Shown here in pieces: positions 11,388 to 22,800 of a stretch of 64,000 nucleotides of DNA. Source of the stretch: Mesostigma viride. Lineage: Eukaryota > Streptophyta > Mesostigmatophyceae > Mesostigmatales > Mesostigmataceae. Numbering within the stretch: position 1 is the first letter of the stretch; each line of letters starts with the position of its first letter. The translations under genes and the position numbers were made by a program. The stretch is taken from NCBI GenBank assembly GCA_009746045.1, contig RPFO01000256.1, positions 535,441 through 599,440 on the forward strand, written 5' to 3'. A model generated the notes under the pieces. That model was not told where the DNA came from and did not search any database. It saw only the letters and a program-made list of their open reading frames with translations.

Positions 11388-12332
11388 TGTATATTCATTG
11401 AGAATGATAGATTACGGAGGTGAGATAGGCATGCAACATAAGGAAAAACCCGAGAACTGGGAGAATAACCCTGAAGAAATTAATAGTAATCTGACACAGA
11501 CATCCAAGGATCACGCCAGCGGCACAAGGTACAACTAACTATACATCACAAAACTACACGCAGCAACAGCGCTGCCGGCCCACCATGCAGGCCTGGAAGG
11601 AATCTAGACCGCATGGGTCGCGACAAAGTCGGCCCGGGTGCGGCGGAATAACAGATCAGCCACGGTGCGAGTGAGGGCGAGTGACAGACGCTGCCGCCAA
11701 TACGAGGACCACGTGCGGGCCGACCACGGGGCGGTCTGACCCTCGAGGTCGAGGCGGTCTTCACGGCGCTGGCAGCACTCGTGGAAAAACTCCGCTGTCT
11801 TGGGGCCCATGGCCCCGAACTCCTCAAGGACAAAGGGGATGACCCGGTGGGGCCCCACATTGCCGTAGGAGGCAAACTTGTCGCGCTCAGCCACAGCGGC
11901 AGCAGCGCCGGCATCCACAGCCGCCCGGAGGATGTGGCGACCGGAAAGCGGCCGAGCCACGGAGACATCGATGAGCAGGTGGCAACCCTGCCCGTCGTAG
12001 TCAAGCACGGTAATGTCGGGGCGGTGGTTGGGTGAGTAGAGGGCGGCCCCATCCGCGTCCTCGCACTTAATGGTGGAGTGGGGAAAGACCGACCGAACCA
12101 TGGCACACACCACCCGGAGGAGAGCGGTATGGAGATAGAGGAACCAGTTCTGGTTCTGCTGGCCACCCATGCACGCGATGTAGTGCGTCCCAGTAGTATC
12201 CAGAGCAAGCCCGCAGCTGCCGCAGGACGCACCCGCCGTGATGAGAGGTTGCGGGGCAAAGAGCTGGTGGCGGAGAGCGATGGCGTAAAGGGCCGGAACC
12301 AGTGTGATCGCGTATGTATATGGCGCATTCAT
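11388..12332 (-). mobile_element. LINE 3' portion, C-terminal nuclease-like ORF intact
   Basis: The ORF is 11604-12332 (ATG at 12332, 242 codons); 11388-11603 is the 3' untranslated part shared with 14241-14402. The protein has a CGSCGLALDTTGTHYIAC cysteine/histidine motif, then RPDITVLDYDGQGCHLLIDV, which has the spacing of the PD-(D/E)xK-type nuclease seen after the reverse transcriptase in several LINE groups, then an Ala-rich helix and the block VIPFVLEEFGAMGP. This order (zinc motif, RPD...D-V, EExGAxG) is familiar from algal and plant retroelement tails. This copy has no frameshift, but no RT lies in frame upstream, so it is 5'-truncated. Confidence 0.7.
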
Positions 12333-13050
12333 ATAGCGATTCGGGCCGTGGTGCCCACACCCCTGTAACTAGGACCTAGATAGCTTACATCATCCATTCC
12401 ATCCGATGTTCCCCTCCCACTGAAGACTTATGCTCACGCGAGGCAGTCATGCGTTGATTAATTAATTAATTAGTTAATCATGCCTATGATACTGGAAAGC
12501 CGGTCAGTTTCAGTTGAACTATGTAGTAGGTTTACAATACAGGTGAAAATGGCTGTGTGCTGGACCCTTGGCATCGAATGAGCCAAAGTCTAGCTGACAG
12601 GCCAAGTAGATCAGAAGACCTCGGGTCCAATTTCAAGCGAATCGACAGATCTTGATGACGGCACTCAGAATCTGACGTTCACATGCGAGGAATCGATCGT
12701 CAATATTTGAAGGGCATGGGTCCAAATCTGATACTGCCAACGCTAGCCAATATGTGCCCAAAATTTGCGGTGTGCCGGTTTACTGCCATGCAGCTCGTGG
12801 CACCATTTATCAAGAAGATGGCATTTTAACCTATGATATAGTCAAGATTAAAATTAAAATTATATTCATAACATGCATCATCGCATGGGGCTGAGCTGAG
12901 AGCTCTGAAACATATCGGGACCATGCACATAAGTAAGTACTTGTGTGCATGTCATGCGCATGGGCTAAGTAACTAAGAACATAACTTAATTGTTGGGAGC
13001 TTATTATGTAACACATACACAGCCCTGAGAGCGGGGGGCATATATATGGT

Positions 13051-14038
13051 TTGGCCTGTTCTCCCGTCCGGGTGCCGCTCAGGCGGTACAGCGCCACCTC
13101 CCTCGCGGCACTCCCTCGGTCGCCTCCGTTCAATCTCCCGCCGCATTCCCTGCTCGCGTCATCGATAAACACCAGAAAACCTACGCGGGTATTCTGCACA
13201 CGGCTGATTGGATGGCTCTTTTCGCGGACCTCAACGCCCAGGGACTTGCGTGGCTGTTCTCGCTTTCCTTGCGGAGTGTGGGCTCGGCGTACCTTCGTGC
13301 TCTTCCCATGGCCCCCCCATTCGCCTTAGCTCCCAGCCACTACTCGGTGGCGCTCCGGCACCAGCTATTTGCCCCGCAGCCTCTTGTTCCGGCCGGGCGG
13401 CCTTGTGGTAGCTGTGGGCAGCCGCTGGATCCCACGGGGACTCACTACCTTGCCTGCATGGGGGGCCAACAACATCAGAATTGGTATTTGTATTTGCACT
13501 GACACCGTCCTCCTGACTGTGGTGCTCGCTGCATGGTTCGGTCGGTTTTCCCCCACGCGAACATCCGGTCCGAGGATGCGGATGGCGCTGCCTTCTATTC
13601 CCCCAATCACCGGCCTGACATCGTGGTGCTGGACTTTGAGGGGGGTGGTCGGCATCTGCTTATTGACGTTTCGGTGGCGCGGCCCTTGGCTCTTAGCCAC
13701 GTGGCTGGGGCCTCCCTCACGGCAGGTTACACGGCGGACCGGGTGGAGCGGGCCAAGCTCCTGGCCTACGGTGACGTCGGGCACCATCGTGTGGTGCCCT
13801 TTGTCCTGCATGGAGGAGTTTGGGGCCATGGGGCCCCTGACCTCCGCCTTCTTCAAGGAGTGTTGCCGGCTCCGGCCGGGAGGACCGGCTGGACCTGGAG
13901 GGCCAGCGGGCCCCATGGTCGGCGCGGACCTGGACGTCATATTGGCGTCAGCGCTTGTCGGTGGCGCTGACTCGGGCCATGGCTGACATCATGCTCCGCC
14001 GTACGCGGGCTGATTTTGCGGTGCAGCCGGGCTATTAG
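13051..14038 (+). pseudogene. LINE C-terminal ORF copy, opposite orientation, frameshifted
   Basis: The same protein as at 11604-12332 is read on the + strand in at least two frames: 13212-13502 (ALRHQLFAPQPL, CGSCGQPLDPTGTHYLAC, ending at a stop after NWYLYLH) and 13533-13970 (MVRSVFPHANIRSEDADG, RPDIVVLDFEGGGRHLLIDV). A further shift lies near 13820, before the GAMGP block. It is a dead copy. The intergenic stretch 12333-13050 shows nothing recognisable. Confidence 0.75.
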
Positions 14039-14240
14039 GTTCCTCCCGTTAGGCGTTTCCATTGGTCTTATCGTCGTATAGAGCTTTGACATGGCTCTGT
14101 ATATAGGTTTATAGCTGGGCGTTTGCTTTGGTTTGAGTGATTTCACTCTGCTGTAAGTAATTATATTTTTATAATATATATGGTTTGTAATACATTCTTT
14201 TTTCATTTATTTTTACGTGGGTGCCTTTACTCTGATGTAA

Positions 14241-15265
14241 GTATATATTCATTGAGAACGATAAATTACGAAGGTGAGATTGGCAATGATGCAACATAAG
14301 GAAAAACCCGAAAAGAAGAAGAACCCTGAAGAAATTAATTAATAGTAATCTGACATGGACATCCAAGGATCACGCCAGCTGCACAAGGTACAACTAACTA
14401 CATCACAATTTAACTACGACACGCAGCAACATCGCTGCCGGCCCACCATGCAGGCCTGGGAGGGATCTAGACCGCATGGGTCGCGACAAAGTCGGCCCGG
14501 GTGCGGCGGAATAACAGATCAGCCACGGTGCGAGTGAGGACGAGTGACAGGCACTGCCGCCAGTACGATCGACTAGGACCACGTGCGGGCAGACCACGGG
14601 GCGGTCGATCTGACCCTCGAGGTCGAGGCGGTCTTCACGGCGCTGGCAGCACTCGTGGAAAAACTATGCTGTCTTGGGGCCCATGGCCCCGAACTCTCCT
14701 CAAGGACAAAGGGGATGACCCGGTGGGGCCCCACATTGCCGTAGGAGGCAAACTTGTTGCGCTCAGCCACAGCGGCAGCAGCGCCGGCATTCACAGCCGC
14801 CCGGAGGATATTGTGGTGACCGGATCGAGAGCGGCCGAGCCACGGAGACATCGATGAGTAGGTGGCAACCCTGCCCGGTGATGAGAGGTTGCGGGGCAAA
14901 CAGCTGGTGGCGGAGAGCGATGGTGTAAAGGGCTGGCGCCAGCGTGAAGAGAGGGCTCATGGGGAGGGCGCGCAGGAATGCGGCCCCCGCCACGCTCCCC
15001 TCGATCAAGGGAAACGGAGTGAAGCCAAGCCTTCCCCTGATCGCGTTCAAGCTCGCATGCAAACCCATCCAGTCGGCACAGTGTAGTATACCCACGTAGG
15101 TCTTTTGTTGTTTTTCATGAACGCTGCCAGGCAGGGAAGACACTAGGACCTGACGACAGTGGACAGCCGGGCGTGCCCCGGGCAGGCGACCGTGGACGGC
15201 CTGGGCGGGGCGGACGAGGTCGCAGGCCTGCTGGATCCCGGTGTATGGTTTGCAATACATTCTGA
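14241..15265 (-). pseudogene. LINE C-terminal ORF copy with internal deletion
   Basis: Near-duplicate of 11388-12332 in the same orientation, including the shared 3' segment (14241-14402; AACATAAGGAAAAACCCGA). A deletion joins ...APQPLIT directly to GQGCHLLIDV, removing the cysteine motif and the RPD motif. Further one- and two-base indels split the rest. It extends further 5' than the first copy (15265 back to 14980: KTYVGILHCADWMGLHASLN). The deletion removes the predicted catalytic residues. Confidence 0.75.
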
Positions 15266-15469
15266 GCTACACTGACCTGCAGGCCGGGGGGGATGTAAAC
15301 CGCCACCTACTCTGAGTGCATGAAGGTGCACCTCAGTGCTGCACCACCATTCATGATGTATCATACGTACCTACAGCTAGAAGGCCTGCTGGCATGAGGT
15401 GGAAGATTATTATGGCTCGGCATGCAAGGGCAAGGGCATGTCATCTTAGCAGACCGGATGCTGGACAAC

Positions 15470-16080
15470 GACTTGACCCTGTGCACATAGCACAGCAACA
15501 GCGGCGACGGGAGCTATGGCCGACCTACCTCCAGCTCCGGCAGAGCGCTGTCGCTAGGGGGGAAACCGGTATACTGGAGGGGGGACGTCATCCATGTGAA
15601 GAAGCTTGACCACAAGCCCTGGCAGGCGCCCCCTGCCATCCCAGCAACCCCAGTCTAGGGAACTGATATTATAGCAGTAGTGTCGATTAGTCAGGCTTAG
15701 CTTAGGCACGTCAGTGGCTCAAGCCTACATATGCGGATGTGCGCCTATAATGGGACTCTTCACGGATGATGCATTAAGAATTTAGCCAAGCTCTGTCTTG
15801 ACGCAGACGGAGCTGCTCTTTGCTGAGAAGCCATGCCCTAGGTCTTGTTTAGCCATGCATGATGATCTTCCACCCTATGTCCGCACCTTAGGTGCTACAT
15901 AGCTGGAATACACAGTGCCGGTGCAGGTGCACACGTTGTGCACCCAGAGCAGGTGTAGTTTACACCCTACCCTTGCAGGAAGTAGCCCAGGATATGTATT
16001 AAAAGCCTGATATGCCCCTTCTCAGGGGTATGTGCTACCATGGTACTCCCAACGGAGATATGTTACAATTTAATTTAATT
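15470..16080 (+). mobile_element. LINE family B 3' end
   Basis: The end of a coding region (AQQQRRRELWPTYLQLRQS, then a broken YWRGG-like block near 15570-15610) is followed by a ~460-bp tail that ends CCCCTTCTCAGGGGTATG, CTCCCAACGGAG and an AATTTAATTT run. The same order is found at 43005-43560. The orientation puts the tail at the 3' end. Confidence 0.7.
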
Positions 16081-16089
16081 TGATTTAAA

Positions 16090-16128
16090 TTCGTGCTCCC
16101 GGTAGGGAGCGATCACGGAGCATTAACC
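16090..16128 (-). repeat. Conserved LINE family A terminal hairpin
   Basis: GTGCTCCCGGTAGGGAG...CACGGAGCA. The outer arms GTGCTCC/GGAGCA(C) and the inner arms CTCCC/GGGAG can nest. The same hairpin sits beside (TTAA)n at 18006-18036, 41219-41250 and 51610-51645, always at the presumed 3' terminus of a LINE fragment. Confidence 0.65.
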
Positions 16129-16131
16129 CTG

Positions 16132-16541
16132 ATGGATGGATGGATGGATGGATGGATGGATGGATGGATGGATGGATGGATGGATGGATGGATGGATGGA
16201 TGGATGGATGGATGGATGGATGGATGGATGGATGGATGGATGGATGGATGGATGGATGGATGGATGGATGGATGGATGGATGGATGGATGGATGGATGGA
16301 TGGATGGATGGATGGATGGATGGATGGATGGATGGATGGATGGATGGATGGATGGATGGATGGATGGATCGGGATGGATGGATGGATGGATGGATGGATG
16401 GATGGATGGATGGATGGATGGATGGATGGATGGATGGATGGATGGATGGATGGATGGATGGATGGATGGATGGATGGATGGATGGATGGATGGATGGATG
16501 GATGGATGGATGGATGGATGGATGGATGGATGGATGGATGG
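16132..16541. repeat. (GGAT)n microsatellite, about 100 units
   Basis: About 410 bases of perfect GGAT with one interruption (GGATCGGGATGG near 16368-16379). It lies at the point where the related LINE fragment at 18040 has only GATGGATG, so it is an expansion within a LINE 3' region. The Met-Asp-Gly-Trp and His-Pro-Ser-Ile readings are artefacts. Confidence 0.95.
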
Positions 16542-16579
16542 GTGGGTACATGCAATCCTACCGGTCTAATCTATCTACA

Positions 16580-17844
16580 TCAACAAGCCAACTCTATATC
16601 TATTGTGCCCTCTACCCTAGGGGTCTTGTCTAGCATGCTTCCCCACAGGACGGGAGGGGCCGGTTCGTTGTCCTCTATGACCTGGGCCCGCCACTGGGCC
16701 TTGTCCGTCATCTTGTTCCAAATCACGGAGAGGCCGAGCCGGCCCCCATGTCCTCTACTAGCTGTTCTTTGAAAGCCGGCGCGGGCCTTGCGTCTACTGA
16801 GCATTGCTGGGCCCGGCTCACGTGACTGAGGAGGTGCCGGCCAGGCTGAGCTGGTCGCAGTCCTGCGGGGGGGCCAAGGGATGTGTCTACCTGGTTGGTG
16901 CGAGCTAAGTGCCCTACTACTAGCTGCAGGCGCCGCTGCTTTATGGTGCTGGTGATATATGGCATGCCGAGGTACAAGTCCTCACTGCGGACATGAGCAG
17001 CGTATCCGACACGAAAAATGGACCGCAGCATGTTGGTGACCGCGCAGTCCAGCTTTCTGGCAAGACCGGCTGTGAGGGTCCACGTCTCGGCCCCGTCTGA
17101 GGTGAGAACAGGGAGGACCAGGACCTTGAACAGGTCCTGTTTCTCTACCTTCATGCCCAGGCCGGGGCTTGCGCCACAGGGCCCTGTATTGGCGTAAAGC
17201 GTGCCAGGCGAGGGAGATATGGTGGTCCACATAGTCCTCGCAGCTGGGTTCTACCCTGAGCAACTTGACGCGGTCCCGACCGTACTGGACTCGAGAGCCA
17301 TCGAGGAGAAAGAGGTCCGGCGGTGGCTGAGTGAGCCCATGCAACCGCCAGGGCCTCGGTACGTCTTCTTGCTGACCTCGAGCCCCACGGCTCGGGCCTC
17401 GATCGTGGCGAGGCAGTCAAGCCACGTCTGCACGTGCCCAGTGTCTTCGAAGAGGGTGGTGTCGTTCGGCGCATAGATGATTTCCGCTAGCCGAATCTCC
17501 GTGTCCGCTCCGCCATGCCAGAAATGGTTGGTGACCTTCACCCCTGGTTCCCTACCCACAATGCCAGCAAACCGCTTGCGCGCCTGAATCATTGTAAACG
17601 TATTCGACCACAATAATAAACAGGTATGGTGAGAGCACGCAGCCCTGCCACACACCCTTCTGTAAAGGGCATGGTGGCGTGGCCGTCCCGTAGGAAGTGC
17701 GCACCGAGGTGGTGGACTCTTCATACAGGTTGCGGATCGTGACAGCAATAAGGGGGAAGGGGATCCGGAACAGAGCGAGGATGTCCCACAGCGCAGACCA
17801 GAAAACCTGGATGGATGGATGGATCGATGGATGGGTACACACAA
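16580..17844 (-). pseudogene. LINE reverse transcriptase fragment, inactive
   Basis: Read from 17844 downward, the first frame (from about 17800) gives LIAVTIRNLYEESTTSVRTS and GVWQGCVLSPYLFIIVVEYV, which are RT motifs around the conserved QGxxLSPxLF. After a frameshift comes AEIIYAPNDTTLF, where the catalytic YADD box reads Y-A-P-N-D, and HVQTWLDCLATIEARAVGLE. After another shift comes VLVLPVLTSDGAETWTLTAG and IKQRRLQLVVGHLARTNQVD, the usual RT C-terminal region. At least two frameshifts and the altered active site make it non-functional. It is followed 3' by the GGAT array and terminal hairpin of the same element. Confidence 0.85.
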
Positions 17845-17929
17845 TCCTTAATAATGACTAGTTAATCCGGTCTAATCTATATACACCAAAACAATCTACC
17901 TCTATATCGAAATGGTGCCCTCGACCCTA

Positions 17930-18003
17930 TAATTAATTAATTAATTAATTAATTAATTAATTAATTAATTAATTAATTAATTAATTAATTAATTAATTAA
18001 TTA
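17930..18003. repeat. (TTAA)n tail array
   Basis: About 74 bases of TTAATTAATT. It sits between the 5'-truncated end of the RT copy (17929) and the terminal hairpin at 18006, so it reads as the 3' tail of the next - strand LINE. Confidence 0.9.
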
Positions 18004-18500
18004 GACTCGTGCTCCCGTTGGGGAGTCACGGAGCATTAACCCCGATGGATGTCCAGAAGGGTGGGTGCAAACAATCCTACCAGTCTAAGCTATCTACATC
18101 AGCTACCTACGGCATCTATCTAACCACATTACTACCTACAACATCTATCTATACAGCACTGGCGTGCCTCCCACGGGTTTGCACACGCGGGCGCTTCCCC
18201 ACAGGAGGGGGCTCGTTGTCCTCTATGACCCACTTGGCCCACATGGCCTTGTCCATCATCTTCTTCCAAATCACTCTATAGCTAGGGGTCTTGTCTAGCA
18301 TGCTTCCCGCGTTTGCAAACACGCGGGCGCTTCCCCACTGGAGGGGGATCCTTGTCGATCCTCTATTACCTGAGCCCATTGGCCTTGTCCGTCATATTGT
18401 GCCAAATCACGGAGTGACTACATGGTTGGGGCATGATGCAGGCTCGAGCTACCGTCTGGATTCTCCCGATTTCTGGCCTGCGCTGGTTGTCTCCTTGATA
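18004..18500 (-). mobile_element. LINE family A 3' fragments
   Basis: Starts with the hairpin (CTCGTGCTCCCGTTGGGGAG) and then the segment CAATCCTACCAGTCTAAGC shared with 16551. A coding tail on the - strand reads VIWKKMMDKAMWAKWVIEDN at 18200-18285 and again, partly, at 18310-18415. The end (18440-18500) carries the dispersed 60-bp motif in reverse orientation (GGCCTGCGCTGGTTGTCTCC). Confidence 0.65.
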
Positions 18501-19817
18501 TTTGTAACGTCCGTGTACTGAATTACTTTTTAAAATGAGATTAGCACAGTACTCCGTGGCATGCCCATATGCACATGACACGCAAGCACTTACTTGCTCA
18601 TCCTCTTCCACCCCATGTCAGCACCTTTGCTGCTGAATACTACATATGGTGGTGCAGGTGCACCTTGTGCACCCAGAGCAGGTGGCAGTATACACCCCCA
18701 CCAGCAGGTTGTTGCTTCATGCCAGTCTGATGGAGCAATCACTAAAAAAAGCGCAGCTATAATGCACAGCTGCCCTCATAAAGTGTTGAAAGCATGTTTT
18801 ATTACATTCTTTACTTCCATATAAATAACCTAGCATCATTAATTGATTGAAACCGCCATCATCACCTGCACCGTCGGCTGGTTAACCATGTGCACAGACC
18901 ATGCATGACGACCTCCCAGTGCGGAAGCACCTGCACAGCCTACCAAAACAGCCTAGCACCCCCTATTTACAACTCAAGAAGCTTGGTGCTACACGAGAAG
19001 CTGCTATATTGCTTCCTAAAAAACGCAGCTTCACAACGTGCCCATAGGCTGATGATGTCGCTCACAACAAATGCCCAGGGCTATGCTCCTCTTGCCCAGG
19101 GACTGAAGGAGCTTGACAAATCAGCCGCCTTACAGGCGGTTGTCTCTAGGTACTGCCAGCCCCTGATGCACCTTCAAACATCTACCTGGGGCCAAACAGT
19201 ACCGCCATCAACGAGACTAGCCGCATACATACTACATATATGTGACAAACTACTACCCCCTATTATTACATTAGACAACTCCTAAATAGCGCATCTAACT
19301 TCAATTGGGACAAGCCACTGCCCCCCTGTCCACAATAATGATATTGACACCTCGCCACTATGTTGACCATCCCCCGGTGCTCCCTGCTGTGCTATGTAAG
19401 AACACCGCCTCCTCGCCTTTTCCTTGGGAAAGCGCCCGCCAACCGCCGGCAGGACTGAGCCACGGCCGCCCCTGTCGGGCCACAATGACACAACTGGCAC
19501 AATCAGGCCACGCCGGCACTCTCAGGGTATGCAGGTCACCACGATCGGGGCGCATCGACAGGGGTGCCATGGGACGGCTGGGGTGTGATTGGTAGGGTTG
19601 GCAACAAAAACAGGCAGTACCCCTCAGCTCTGCTACTGGTACAGTTTCGGAGCCGTAGTACCGCTACCGCTACTGCTACCGACAAGCGCCCCCAAAGCAC
19701 CCGTGCTGAGAAGGGTCACCCGGCACTTTGCACCGGTAGCCGAAGCGGCGAAAATGGGTCCCCGTGGCGGTCTTCTGTACATGCTCCCCCTGCCGACCCC
19801 AGCACAATGGCCGAGTT
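18501..19817. other. Downstream region of the SPA-like gene, no gene seen
   Basis: 18645-18710 holds another copy of the family B tail (GTGGTGCAGGTGCACC, CAGAGCAGGTG). A 131-codon + strand frame at 18890-19285 has no recognisable motif or codon pattern. The rest (19300-19817) is intergenic or 3' UTR of the - strand gene that ends at 19818. Confidence 0.4.
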
Positions 19818-22800
19818 CTATACAAGCTCAAACACCTTCATGTTGCCCAGCGAGTTTGCGGCGAGCACGACATTGCTATTCCCCCGCCACGATAAGCTGG
19901 ATACGAATACGCCTGCGTCGTCCTCGGTCACCTGGCCCGTGATCGGGTCGCGGTCCTTGAAGCGGTACGAGCACACGGGCATGGGGAGCGACTTGCAGTA
20001 GACGTAGACCTGCGGGGGGGGATAAATGCAAGGGGCACAAGCCATGGAAAACAATAAGCGAGGGAGATAAGAAACTGGGAACCATTAAGCAAGGGGAGAT
20101 CAGGGATGAAAACATGCGACTGAAACAGGCCAATGGAACAGGTCAATGACACGGGCCACTGAAACAGGCCAATGAAACAGGTCTATGACACGGGCCACTG
20201 AGACAGGCCACTGAAACAGGTCGATGACACGGGCCACTGAAACAGGTCCATGAAACAAATCAGGGAAACGGGCATATTCAAGATACCAATACTCTAGTTA
20301 TAACACTCCCAAGTCAGTTGTGTCTTTGTTTTCAGCCCCCCCCCCCCCCATGACGCATAAATAGGCCCCCTTTCCCCCCCCCCCCCCCCCCCCCCAAGGA
20401 CGCACAGACTTAAGCCTCAATTTGATAAAAATAAAACTAAACCGCTGTCCATGTCATGCCAGCACCCAAAACTAATTCAAGTTCATGCCCGTGAATTTAA
20501 ACCAGTCCCACGTTTGCGCCCGCCCACCCGCCCACGCTAACTTCCCACCCGCACATCCGCTGGCTACCCACCGCGTTCTTCTCTGACCCGCACGCGATGT
20601 AGCTGTCGTTGACCGCGAGCCCGACAAAGTTCTTCGTGTTCGTGTGGCCCGTGAACGTGCGCTCGCATGCCAGCGACGCGGGGCCCCCGCTGCTGCCCGC
20701 CGCCGCTGCGCTCCCCCGCGCCAGGTCCCACAGCTTGAGCGTGTTGTCGGTGGACGCGGACACCAGCGTGCCCGCGTCCATGTACCGGACAAACGAGACT
20801 GCGCGCTTGTGGCCCGACATGACCACGAGCGGCTTGCTGGCCTCGCGCAGGTCGTACGCCAGCACCCGGTAGTCGGAGCAGCCGAACGCGATCTGGTTGG
20901 CATCCGTGGGGGAGAACTGGACGCTGCACACGTTCGCCCGACTCTCGATCGTGACAACGCTCTTCTCCTGCGCGAGGCTCCAGAGCTTGACGGTGCCGTC
21001 GTCGGACCCGGACACGAGCCTCGTCGGGTCTGCACGCGAAATATCCACGCTCCAGACGCGCTTGGAGTGCTCCGAGAACTCCATCACGGGCGCCTGGCTG
21101 TTCACGTCCCAGACCTGAACGATCCCGTCGTAGTCGGCGCTCGCGATGTGCGACTTGATGTACCCCGACCAGCACAGGCACGCGAGCTTGGAACGCGTGG
21201 AGATGTCCAACACGGGGCAGTGGACGTCGACCCGGTTCCGCAGCAGGGACTTGTACTCGTACACCTTGATGCAGCGGCACACGCCTGCGGTCGCGAAGTA
21301 CTCGTTGTCCCGATCAAAGGCCACCGAGGAGACCATGTTGGGCGTGCTCAGGAGGTCCCGCTGCCGCACCTCCGCCAGCAGTTCCATGCGCGTGTGCCGA
21401 GCAAACTTGTGCAAGTCCTCAGAGAAGGCCTCAAGGTGGCGCATGCGCGCAGATACCAAAGCCTGCGCCGCAGGGTCACCCCTCGCACTCGCTTCCAGGG
21501 CCGAGATGGTGGGGGCGTTGCCACCCCCGGGTCCAACCCCACCCCCCGCTCGCCCCCACTTCATCCCCCCCCATGGGTTCGCGCCGCCTCCATCCCCGAC
21601 TCTCCCGCCTGCCATGCCACCGTCCCCGGATCTATGATTAGAATTGCACTGCGCCAGCTGGCCCACGGTCCCATCTGCGCGAATGCCCCGCCCACCCCCG
21701 GTGTACCCGCTCCCCCCCCGCCCCCTTGACGTTACTGATCACGGCACCCTCCTCCTCCTCGGCGGTGACGCGCGCCAGCGTCACCTCGCTGAACACGCTG
21801 CCCCGGCTGTTGCTGCTCTCTGTGCGCGTCGTGCTGCTGTTGCCGCCCCGCCGGCTGGCCCCGCCGCCGCCGCCCCCGCCGGGTTTGCTCCGCTGGCTAC
21901 GGCGGCCCGTGGTTATCGCGACACCCGTCAACGCGCCACCACTCCCGTCCCCTGAAACCTGGGCACTCCCTGGCTGCTGCTGCTGCTGCTGAGGTTGCAT
22001 CAAAGACGACGATGACGGGTCAGCGCAACCACCAGGCTGCGGTTGGCCTGCAGGGGATGCCGCCCCAGGTAATGCCAGATGGCTTCCTCCCCCACTTCGG
22101 CGGGGGTCGAAGCCCAGGCACATCACGCCGTCCGCGAGCATCGCTGCGCGCTGCGACTCGAAATAGAGTGCTTCCAACCGGTGGAAGTTCTCCAAAATGT
22201 GGCGCTGCCAGCTGGCAGATAAATCCGTCTCCTCGTCGTAATCCACGGCCCAGGACTCGCGACGACGCTTCCGAGACGCGCCCCCACCGGCCGCCGCCCC
22301 GCTGCCACCTGTCTCCGCCCCAGCGGCCCCCGCCCCAGCAGCCCCACCTGTGGCACCCCCCAAGGAACTTCCACCTCCTCCCCCGGACGCTCGGGTCGCG
22401 AGCGCCATGCAGGTGCTGGCATTCACCACCCCTTGCCCCACCGCTATGCCATTGTAGTTTGCAGTGTCGACGCTGCTTAACCTGGCCCCGCCACTGATCA
22501 CGTCGGACGCTGTGAGCGGCGTACCATCGCCACCGTGGATGCCCCCTGTGGGGGGAAGGGCGACAACGGCAGCAGCGTCCACGTCCATGTCACTGATCGA
22601 TGGCACCGCGGGCACGGTTGTCGCTGATCCTGGCATCGCCGCCGTTATAGAAGTAATCGTAGTTCCTCCTCCCCCGCCATTGCAAGAGACCGATGGCGGC
22701 GGATATGCCGACTTGATCACGCCTCCTCCTCCGCCGCCCAAGGCCATCATGAGATTCTTCTGGGCGGGCGACAGCTGGCGCCACCGCTGCTCCACGAGGG

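Noticed and set aside
16085..16772. Long open frames of Met-Asp-Gly-Trp or His-Pro-Ser-Ile repeats (up to 210 codons)
   Set aside because: They are all frames of one (GGAT)n microsatellite; no start context, no non-repeat domain.
18890..19285. 131-codon + strand frame
   Set aside because: No motif, no splice or promoter context, and composition like the flanking intergenic sequence.
20644..21729. 361-codon + strand frame opposite the WD40 exon
   Set aside because: Antisense shadow of a GC-rich real exon; no motif, while the - strand gives clear WD40 repeats.
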